Shown here: piece by piece, positions 7,472 to 15,175 of the stretch
How positions within the stretch are numbered: the stretch's first letter is position 1
How the letters are laid out: each line of letters opens with the position of its first letter
Assembly (NCBI GenBank): GCA_004335635.1
Contig: QAXH01005831.1
Span: forward strand, 50,347-67,630
Source: Chloromonas sp. AAM2
Lineage: Eukaryota; Chlorophyta; Chlorophyceae; Chlamydomonadales; Chlamydomonadaceae
DNA length: 17,284 nucleotides
Reading direction: 5' to 3'
Made by a program: the position numbers and the translations under genes
The notes under the pieces: model-generated
Database searches by the model: none
The model's input: only the letters and a program-made list of their open reading frames with translations
Told to the model about the DNA's origin: nothing

Positions 7472-10400
7472 TTGTCTAAACAGATTGAAGGTAAAAAAAA
7501 GAGTTTATTAGGATCTGGAAATATACAACATGAAATAAAAAACAAACAAAAATTTATAGAAGCTGTTGAAGAAAATTGTATAGAAAAAAAAATTTTTTCT
7601 AAAGGGCAACACAATGGAATTAAAGAATTTAGTATATCAAAGTTTACAAGACTTATTAAAAATTCTAAAAAAAATAAATTAAAAATTAATCAAATGAGTA
7701 AAACAAAAGTATTTACCAACCAAAATGTTATTAAAAAGGAAAATAATTTATCTGGATTTAATGAAGGTAGTTTTTTTCCTTATCGTAAATCTTTTCTTTG
7801 TTATTGGCTTATACCTTTTGTTGGTTTCGTTTCACTATCTACTTTATCCTTAGGTAAACAGCCTATAAAAAATTATAATTTATATATGTCAAAAACTTTC
7901 GAAACGTCAAGGTCGGATCTTTTAATGAATGTAAAACCGGAAGATATATTTATTAACAATCAGAATTTATTAATAAATTCTAACATTCTTAATAACCCTT
8001 TAAATCAAAAATATTCTAATGATTTTTTGCCTGATTATGTTTATAAAGAAAATAATCCATTCAGTAAATTAGGTGCAAAAAAAATAAAAGGTCAAGTTTA
8101 TAGTAAACGTTTAAATTATGAAAATAAAGAAAATAGTTCTGTCGGACGCAGCTTCTCGAGTCCGCTACGTGCGTCCGAGACTCGCGTTGAAGACGCACGT
8201 AATATAATGCAGACAAATGAAAATAGCATGTATAAAGGTTCAAAAACGAATTTAAATATTGTAGGAAGCCCAAATATAGAAGATGGAAGCGTTGCAACAA
8301 AGTGGTACCTGAGCGCGCTTAATGCGCAAACTTACGACCAGAGAGTTTTTATTCACCCATCAACATCAAATAGCTTAAAATATTGTATGTTATATTTGGA
8401 TTGTTTAGAAAATGATTTAAATTTTTTAGAAAAAACGAGTAAAAATGTGTTTTGTATATCATCTTTATTAGAACACTCTAATAATATTCAAAAAAGTTTA
8501 TTTGGACTTCGTACATCCGCTTTTTATCCAAATTCTTTTTTTAATAGAGTATTATTGTCAAATGAATCTTTTGATAGATTTTGGAGTGAACCTCTAAAAA
8601 TAAATTTTAATGTCCCATTACAAAATAGTAATTATTATATAGGTAATAATTTGTCTAATAAGTCGTGGAATAATTTTTCTAATTTGCCTTTAGAAAAAAA
8701 TAAAAAGTTAAGCTTCTGCTTCAGCGACGCGGAAGCATTTAAAGAAAATACACTACGTGCATTTTCTAGAGCGGTGGGTAATAAAAAGCAAAGCGGTGCT
8801 GAAAATTCTCGAAATATACGTTTGGAGAAAAATCAGCTTGAGGTTGGACAAGATTGTATACGATTCGTGGAATTTTCTAAATTTCTAAATAAAAATAACC
8901 CTGTTACTTCATTTATTCGCGCTTCAACATTATTAGATAAATATATTGTTTATAAATCAATTGTACAGGACCTTAAACCAAAAAATACATTATCTTCTAC
9001 TACGCAAAAAACAAATAATTATTTAAATCAAAATTTAAATGTAGAACCTGAATTAATGGATAAACTTTTTTCATATTTTTCAAAAGAATCTACTTATGTG
9101 CCTTCTAAAAAATCAATAAATAAATTAACTGATACAGAAAATGTATACTTAAAATCTTTGAATATACATAAAAAAGAAATTTTATCTCCTAACTTTAATT
9201 ATTCGTTTGTCAATAATTTTGCAGCCTGTGGTCGTAAAAAGTTAACAATAATTTTTGAAAAATTGAGTTTTTTAGAAAGAAAAGGGAAACTTTATCAAAA
9301 TCTTTCAAATTTTTCAAAACAACAGGTTAGGTCTAAAGCTAATGAGTTTAATCCTAAAATATATGATAAAATATCAAAAAATAAACTTTATAATGTTATA
9401 TTATTTAATTTAAAAGAAACACTTACTAAATCTAGTTTTCTGTTAGATTCATCTTTTAATGGGAGACTGAGAGAAAATACAGGCAATTCTGCGTGGACTG
9501 CTGCAGCTACAAAGCAAACCATAAGCGGGCTTGACGCACAAAATATTAATAAACTAAATAAAACAGAAAGTATTCGTACTATAAAATTTAAACATCCTAT
9601 TTTGATGTCAAATAAATCATTATATCCTTTATTATCTTCAATAAATGAATCTACATCCTTAATGAAAAAAATAGAATTACAAGATTTAAATTATCCATCA
9701 ATGTTACAAAATGTTTCTCCTATTTTAAAAGAAAAACGACCTTTAGAAAATAAATTAAATCTAGAAAATAAATTAAATCATTCTTTTAATAATCTAAATT
9801 TCAGTAAATCGGCTGGGGGCGAAGCCGGGGAGGTCCACCCAGCGGCTACTAAAATGAATAAAAAATATTTTCAATTAAAAACTTACATTAATAAATATAC
9901 TCGTTACGTACTTAAAGATTTCTTCATCTTAAATAAAATATCGACATATATTCAACCCATTCCACAAGAGTTTTCAATTAAAACAGATGTACAATCTGTT
10001 TTTAAAGCATCTTCTCCTTCTGTGTTAAAAAAAGATATTTTACCATTAGATTCAATAATTTGTTCTAAATATGGAGATGTTATACGTCCGCAACATCGCA
10101 TTACTATTTCCGGGCAAACTTCAAGTTTAGATACAAAAAAATCTACTGTTCGTAGCCCGTCCGCTTCAAAAAAATCAAATCTAGGTAATGGGACTTATAC
10201 AAATATATATAGTCCTTATGTTTTACATCATGTAACAAAAGAAAATCTTTTAGAAAAAGATATTGATCGTCCTAATGAGAATTTGATATTAACCAAAGAA
10301 TTTTCTTCTAAAGTACGTAAAATTCGTCAAAATGATAAAACCGCTAAATTATTACGTGCTTATTTTTCAATAAAAAAATCTTCAAAAAAAAATGTATATG

Positions 10401-13400
10401 GTATTTCAAATAATGCAACTTCATCAAATCGTCTAAAACATAAAATAATTTTTAATTTAGCATCTAAATCATATGTGGAATACCCTTCTTTTACAAAAAA
10501 AATAGAAACAATAAATAACAACAGTTATGTTTATCCGTTAAAAATAAAAAAAGGATTAAACTTTTTATCAAGTCAATTACATAAAACAAATTACATAAAT
10601 AATCTTAAAAAATTTACTATTTCGCCTCGTCTATTACTTAATAATAGATTATTATTAAAAATTAAAAACGAAAAAAATTCAACATCAAAAACATTAAAAA
10701 ATAAATTGATTCCAAATGAAGAAGTAATCCGAAAACGTAAAAGTATTCAGAAAAAACGCCGTATAACTAAATTAAAAAAAGAAACAAGAAGAAGAAAAAA
10801 GCGTATGCGTTTTTATCCAAGACCAACATGGTTACGTTATAGATTTTATTCTCTATTTTTAAAAAATAGACGACATATAAAAATGAAAAACAAAAAAATG
10901 AAGGTTATGTCTGGAGAAAATAATTATAAAATTTACTACGTAAATTTTATTCCCCGTAATGAATTTTCTAATATTTTAGGTTCTTCTTTTAATAGTAAAA
11001 AAAAAAATTTATATTACCACCGCTCTACTAAAATGAATAATAATTTAAAAAAACCAAAAAGTGTATTTGAAGCGAACTCATATAAATCGTTTCCTTATAA
11101 TACAGGTTATTCAACTGTTAATTTTTCTCCTTCACTAATGGGAGAATTCAAAACAGCTTTTTGGAAATCATATTGGTTACGTTCAAATTTAAAACCATAT
11201 TTTAATAAAATAAAAACCTCTTTAAAGGATATAAAAGAAACACCAAAATATTCTACAAATATAGAGCCTTCCCTTAAACAAACTTATTTTTTAAAAAATG
11301 TAAGAAACTTTATTATTTCTTTTTTAGGTTTAAATCATAATTTTATTACAAGCATAACTGAAAGTTCAAAAGATTTTTCTACTCCGTTACATTCACTTTC
11401 AAAAAAAGATATTGAGTCGTACTATAAGACTGCTAATTATTTAGCAGAATATAATGAAATATCTTCGAAACGCATACAACAATTTGTTTCACAAATACGT
11501 GAAAATTTAACTTTAAATGGACATGTTAAAGTTCGTCCTTCACGTATTTCCATCAATTACCGACAGGGTCGTGAGTCAAAAGGTTCAAAAAAACATAGCA
11601 TCAATTTCTTAAAACGTCCAACATTAAGATATAATGCTATGTCACGTTTACGTTTATATTGGGCTTTTTCAAAGGGTACTACTAATTTAGCAGGATTAGG
11701 TCCTACTAGTTTACTTCCTGGAGCTGAAACTGTTAATAGTAATAATTTTAATAAACGAAAACAAATTTGGACAACAGAAAAGTTCCGTCAACAAACAAAA
11801 GAAAATAAAACAAAAAAATTATTAAAAGATATCAAAACAAAACTTCAAGTTTTAGTAAATGAAACACCGTATATTTCTTTAGAAAAGAATATCCCATTTT
11901 GGAATAATTTGATTTTAAAAAGTATAAAAAAAATACGAATACAAGAAGAAAAATTACAAAACTTGGCTTTTGTTAATAGAAAAACAAATTATCGTGTTTT
12001 CTCTTCTAATAGTTTACCAAAATCTAAAACTATTTCGTCCCGACGTAAATTTCAATTTAATATTCATAAAAATAGGTTTAAAAATTCTTTTAAACGTACT
12101 GCTAAAGTTCAACCATTTATTAGTGGCAAAACCAATTATTGGTGGAATTATACTAATAATTTACCTTTTAGTGGGGTAAATTCTTTTCTTACAACTTCTG
12201 TAAACTATACTAATAATATAAAGCAAGTATTAGGTCCTTTTAGACAAGATAATATTTTCAATAGTCAAATTAAAAAAGGTTGGTTATCTTTTGATTATAT
12301 TCCGTCTCATATGGGTATGAAATCAAATTTATATGTCCGAAATCCTGATGTTTTACAAATAAATACGATACTTTTTCATTTTTGTAGTTTAGTTACCCTT
12401 TTAAGTATTTCTCAAATACGTGGTCTTTTAAAATTTTCTTTTATAGTAATTAATAAAATTTACTCTCTTTTAGAACGTTTAATACCATCTTATCTATATA
12501 ATATTCCTTTTAAATCTACTGAAAGTATAAAAAACAACTCTAGTAATAAATTTAATTTAAATAGAGAAATAGATTTTGGTTTAAATCTACTGTATAAAAA
12601 AGAAAGTTCAAACAAATTTTTAAACGAAAATTTTGTAAATTTTAATAGTCGAACTAATAGTAAATTGTCCAATGTTAATATACTTTCTTCTAACAAAGAA
12701 GAAAAAAGTTCGTTTCTAACTTTACAAAAAAATAAGTTTACGCTGTTCCCCTCGTCCCTACGAGGGGACTCAGAATTTAATTTTGAAAAACGTACTAACT
12801 CATTTCTTTATAGTTTTTATTTAAATAAAAATAATAACTATTTTTATAAAGATATAAAATCAAATTCATTTATTAGTAACCAAAATATTGTTAACGAGTT
12901 TGATACATCAGTTTATTTAAATCCGCGCCTCGACTACTTCGCTAAACAAAATAAAGAAAGTGATAATAAAGATTATCAAAACTTTTATATTAAACCTACT
13001 GTTAACAATTTATTTATAAGTGGAGAAAAATCATTATTACCTTTTTTATCTATAACAGCTTTTTATTATTTTTTAAATAATTTACTAAAAAAACCAATTT
13101 TTCTTTATTACAAATGTTTTAGTTTATATTCAACTGTAAAATATTTTAAAAAAGAAGAAAGAAATGAAAAAAATGAAAAAAATATAAACTTAGGAGTGGA
13201 TTCGTCTTCTGGTCCCGATGGGGGCGAAGCCGGCAAGAGAAAAAACGAAGAAAAATCGAAGTTTACGTCTCGAGAAAATTCTAAACAAAATACTGTAACA
13301 GCATTATCTACAAAAAATTCTTTTAATTTTTTGTTTGGTAGAACTCAAATAAAAAATTTTGTTCCGTCTATTAATTATATTAATATTTATATGTATAGTT

Positions 13401-15175
13401 TATTATTTATTCGATATGGGTTTAGCAATATTATGCTATTGTCTAAAAATGTATCCAATTTATTAGGTCAACGTGCTAAATTAGAAGGTGCATTTCGTTC
13501 AATTTATACTTTTTTTGAAAAACCTGGTGTTTTAATTGTGGATTGGATTGCATATTTATTTTTAGTTGAATGGGCTTCTGATATAAAAAATACATTACCA
13601 GAAAATGTAGATAAACAAATTGCAGGTTCCCCGTTTAACAAATTAACACGTACAATTTATACTATTTATCCATTTTTACCATTGATGACCGACTTTGTCG
13701 CGCTACAAGGTTTTATGAATCAAGTTACATTTAAAGGTTTTGCTGATAATGAAGGTTATGTCTGGAAAACATTTAATTCAGGATTAACTTCAAAAACAAC
13801 ATTTATAAGTTTAGCAAGTACATTTATTAAACGTCGTATTTATCATCTTTATGAAATTTTAGTTCTTCAATTCTATCAACCAGATACAGATTTACTTGTT
13901 CGACAAAAAAAGGGTATTGTTTTTTGGGATATCTGGGGTGATTTTTTAACACAAACTGCAGAAGATTCAAATGTTAATATTTCTGAATTAACTTCGTTAA
14001 AAGAAGAACAAATTAAACTTTTAGAAAACGCTTCATATAATATTTCTAGAGATTCTTTATTTAAAAAATCAAAGTTTTCTAATGTAAAAACAAAAAATAG
14101 TATAAGATTTACCAGTGGTTCTGAAGTAAGGGAACCTGAACAAAAAATATATACAAAAATTTCGTCTATAACACCACTAAAATCTTTATTAAGTGGAAAA
14201 GAAGGTTTACAACCTTATAATAAAACAAATCAAAAAAATAAACCGAGTATTATTTCTTCAGTTAAACCTTTTACTGGTAGTTTAGGAATCTCTTCAATGT
14301 CATTAACTGGACGTTTTCAATATAAAAATATAGATAATGGTTTACATCAATGGGGTTCTCAACAATTTTTAAGTTATGCTATAAAATCAAAAGATACTGA
14401 ATTATTTATTGATTTACATCCACCTCGTGCATTAGCTAGTGTATTAAAAAATAAAGAATCTTCACAACAACTTCGTGCTATTTCACCAATGGGTTCTTTA
14501 GTTTGTCAGATTTTTGCAGGTATTTTATATAAACAAATATCCAAAAATATATTAATAGTTGGAAATACAAATGAAACAAAGAAAAACAATGAAGGTTCTT
14601 CTTTATTAAACGACAAGAGTTCTTCTTTAGAAAAAACTCTATTAGTGCAAGCTATTGCTGGTGAAACCGAATTAAAAATTATAACTGATAATGCATATAG
14701 ATATGCATTAGTTTATAGAGGTGTTGCAGTTGGTATTAAATTATTACGAGATGTTTTTGATTCTTTATCATTACAAACTCCTTGTTTCTTTTTAATTGAA
14801 GATATTCATGCAATAGGTGAGAGAAGACCTTTTCTAATATCTGATGATATACCAGAAGGTAATACTGAAATTCATGAAAAAAATCAAGTATTATATCAAT
14901 TAAGTAAACACGTAATTTCTCACTATAAAAAACCTTATAAAGGTGATTTTTCTCTTTCAATTCCTACAAATCATTTTTGTTTTGACTTTTTTAAAAAGAG
15001 AAATTCAAATAGCTCTAGTATTGGTAAAGCTTCGATTTCTAGACAAAATACCATAACAATCCAAATCCTGATACAGAAGAACAAAAAGAAGGCCCTCGTA
15101 TTTTATCTTCACGTTTACTTCGTCCTTCAACTGAACTTTTATCTCCACCTGCTACATCTCCTTTTAGTGTTCTAA
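7472..15175 (+). CDS. ftsH: Giant FtsH-like AAA protein, 5' part (N-terminus to Walker B)
   Basis: The 5' part of a Ycf2/orf2971-type gene. In Chlamydomonas the relative acts at the chloroplast inner envelope in protein import and quality control. Residues 106-128 form a hydrophobic segment. A long, low-complexity, Asn/Lys/Ser-rich region follows, with a very basic stretch near 1083-1145. Further hydrophobic stretches lie near 1629-1665, 1855-1880 and 1969-1994. The conserved block KLEGAFRSIYTFFEKPG and VDWIAYLFLVEWASD (about 2003-2036) precedes the AAA module. Walker A is broken: GNTNET (from 2364) and LEKTLLVQAIAGE are 18 residues further apart than normal. Walker B reads FFLIEDIHAIG, with E2443-D2444 in place of D-E. 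The frame is lost after about residue 2526, and the last 42 codons look out of frame. The start is uncertain: TTG at 7472, open back to 7391 without ATG; the first ATG is at 7694 (codon 75). Confidence 0.85.
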   Translation: MSKQIEGKKKSLLGSGNIQHEIKNKQKFIEAVEENCIEKKIFSKGQHNGIKEFSISKFTRLIKNSKKNKLKINQMSKTKVFTNQNVIKKENNLSGFNEGSFFPYRKSFLCYWLIPFVGFVSLSTLSLGKQPIKNYNLYMSKTFETSRSDLLMNVKPEDIFINNQNLLINSNILNNPLNQKYSNDFLPDYVYKENNPFSKLGAKKIKGQVYSKRLNYENKENSSVGRSFSSPLRASETRVEDARNIMQTNENSMYKGSKTNLNIVGSPNIEDGSVATKWYLSALNAQTYDQRVFIHPSTSNSLKYCMLYLDCLENDLNFLEKTSKNVFCISSLLEHSNNIQKSLFGLRTSAFYPNSFFNRVLLSNESFDRFWSEPLKINFNVPLQNSNYYIGNNLSNKSWNNFSNLPLEKNKKLSFCFSDAEAFKENTLRAFSRAVGNKKQSGAENSRNIRLEKNQLEVGQDCIRFVEFSKFLNKNNPVTSFIRASTLLDKYIVYKSIVQDLKPKNTLSSTTQKTNNYLNQNLNVEPELMDKLFSYFSKESTYVPSKKSINKLTDTENVYLKSLNIHKKEILSPNFNYSFVNNFAACGRKKLTIIFEKLSFLERKGKLYQNLSNFSKQQVRSKANEFNPKIYDKISKNKLYNVILFNLKETLTKSSFLLDSSFNGRLRENTGNSAWTAAATKQTISGLDAQNINKLNKTESIRTIKFKHPILMSNKSLYPLLSSINESTSLMKKIELQDLNYPSMLQNVSPILKEKRPLENKLNLENKLNHSFNNLNFSKSAGGEAGEVHPAATKMNKKYFQLKTYINKYTRYVLKDFFILNKISTYIQPIPQEFSIKTDVQSVFKASSPSVLKKDILPLDSIICSKYGDVIRPQHRITISGQTSSLDTKKSTVRSPSASKKSNLGNGTYTNIYSPYVLHHVTKENLLEKDIDRPNENLILTKEFSSKVRKIRQNDKTAKLLRAYFSIKKSSKKNVYGISNNATSSNRLKHKIIFNLASKSYVEYPSFTKKIETINNNSYVYPLKIKKGLNFLSSQLHKTNYINNLKKFTISPRLLLNNRLLLKIKNEKNSTSKTLKNKLIPNEEVIRKRKSIQKKRRITKLKKETRRRKKRMRFYPRPTWLRYRFYSLFLKNRRHIKMKNKKMKVMSGENNYKIYYVNFIPRNEFSNILGSSFNSKKKNLYYHRSTKMNNNLKKPKSVFEANSYKSFPYNTGYSTVNFSPSLMGEFKTAFWKSYWLRSNLKPYFNKIKTSLKDIKETPKYSTNIEPSLKQTYFLKNVRNFIISFLGLNHNFITSITESSKDFSTPLHSLSKKDIESYYKTANYLAEYNEISSKRIQQFVSQIRENLTLNGHVKVRPSRISINYRQGRESKGSKKHSINFLKRPTLRYNAMSRLRLYWAFSKGTTNLAGLGPTSLLPGAETVNSNNFNKRKQIWTTEKFRQQTKENKTKKLLKDIKTKLQVLVNETPYISLEKNIPFWNNLILKSIKKIRIQEEKLQNLAFVNRKTNYRVFSSNSLPKSKTISSRRKFQFNIHKNRFKNSFKRTAKVQPFISGKTNYWWNYTNNLPFSGVNSFLTTSVNYTNNIKQVLGPFRQDNIFNSQIKKGWLSFDYIPSHMGMKSNLYVRNPDVLQINTILFHFCSLVTLLSISQIRGLLKFSFIVINKIYSLLERLIPSYLYNIPFKSTESIKNNSSNKFNLNREIDFGLNLLYKKESSNKFLNENFVNFNSRTNSKLSNVNILSSNKEEKSSFLTLQKNKFTLFPSSLRGDSEFNFEKRTNSFLYSFYLNKNNNYFYKDIKSNSFISNQNIVNEFDTSVYLNPRLDYFAKQNKESDNKDYQNFYIKPTVNNLFISGEKSLLPFLSITAFYYFLNNLLKKPIFLYYKCFSLYSTVKYFKKEERNEKNEKNINLGVDSSSGPDGGEAGKRKNEEKSKFTSRENSKQNTVTALSTKNSFNFLFGRTQIKNFVPSINYINIYMYSLLFIRYGFSNIMLLSKNVSNLLGQRAKLEGAFRSIYTFFEKPGVLIVDWIAYLFLVEWASDIKNTLPENVDKQIAGSPFNKLTRTIYTIYPFLPLMTDFVALQGFMNQVTFKGFADNEGYVWKTFNSGLTSKTTFISLASTFIKRRIYHLYEILVLQFYQPDTDLLVRQKKGIVFWDIWGDFLTQTAEDSNVNISELTSLKEEQIKLLENASYNISRDSLFKKSKFSNVKTKNSIRFTSGSEVREPEQKIYTKISSITPLKSLLSGKEGLQPYNKTNQKNKPSIISSVKPFTGSLGISSMSLTGRFQYKNIDNGLHQWGSQQFLSYAIKSKDTELFIDLHPPRALASVLKNKESSQQLRAISPMGSLVCQIFAGILYKQISKNILIVGNTNETKKNNEGSSLLNDKSSSLEKTLLVQAIAGETELKIITDNAYRYALVYRGVAVGIKLLRDVFDSLSLQTPCFFLIEDIHAIGERRPFLISDDIPEGNTEIHEKNQVLYQLSKHVISHYKKPYKGDFSLSIPTNHFCFDFFKKRNSNSSSIGKASISRQNTITIQILIQKNKKKALVFYLHVYFVLQLNFYLHLLHLLLVF
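8142..8200. repeat. Interlaced GC-rich inverted repeats inside ftsH-like gene
   Basis: Two inverted pairs interlock: 8142-8149 with 8171-8178 (8 bp) and 8167-8175 with 8192-8200 (9 bp). The segment is strikingly GC-rich within an A/T-rich gene and is read in frame as a Ser/Arg-rich insert. It looks like inserted dispersed repeat sequence. Confidence 0.5.
9744..9779. repeat. In-frame tandem duplication, 18 bp x 2
   Basis: The 18-base unit at 9744-9761 is repeated exactly at 9762-9779, giving the peptide repeat LENKLN-LENKLN. Its length, a multiple of three, keeps the frame. It shows recent slippage growth of the variable region. Confidence 0.7.
9810..9828. repeat. GC-rich dispersed repeat (GGEAG type, copy 1)
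   Basis: CGGCT at 9810-9814 pairs with AGCCG at 9823-9827. The 14 bases 9815-9828 recur exactly at 13220-13233. Both copies are translated in the same phase as GGEAG. Confidence 0.6.
10151..10161. repeat. Half copy of GC-rich palindrome family
   Basis: The 11 bases match the left half and part of the loop of the palindromes at 1403-1428 and 16349-16372. It is read in the same phase as the later copy (Arg-Ser-Pro-Ser). Without the right arm it cannot form the hairpin. It may be a truncated copy, and at 11 bases chance is possible. Confidence 0.35.
12747..12768. repeat. GC-rich hairpin inside ftsH-like gene
   Basis: A perfect 9-bp stem (12747-12755 with 12760-12768) around CCCT, in frame as part of the insert LFPSSLRGDS. 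It contrasts with the A/T-rich coding sequence on both sides and resembles a dispersed palindrome that was inserted without breaking the frame. Confidence 0.55.
13220..13233. repeat. GC-rich dispersed repeat (GGEAG type, copy 2)
   Basis: Exact second copy of the 14 bases at 9815-9828, in the same reading phase, with different flanking sequence. It shows dispersal rather than tandem growth. Confidence 0.6.
15043..15172 (+). other. Frame-transition window in ftsH-like gene
   Basis: The upstream frame stays open until its stop at 15173-15175. The downstream frame is open from just after its last stop at 15040-15042. Protein-like sequence in the downstream frame (PNPDTEEQKEGPRILSSRLL) begins by 15061, so the shift probably lies at 15043-15060, where there is an AAAA run at 15045-15048. 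One more A there would restore a continuous frame. A second A-rich spot, A5 at 15083-15087 followed by G, lies inside sequence that already looks coding in the downstream frame. No canonical X-XXY-YYZ slippery heptamer is evident in the zero frame. Candidate causes are sequencing or assembly error, a real indel mutation, or programmed -1 frameshifting. Confidence 0.8.

Noticed and set aside
8061..14960. Reverse-strand open frames within atpB and the ftsH-like gene, and a +-strand frame at 11970-12179
   Set aside because: All lie opposite to or inside well-supported coding sequence, show no recognisable domain and have the leucine/phenylalanine bias of antisense or out-of-frame reading.
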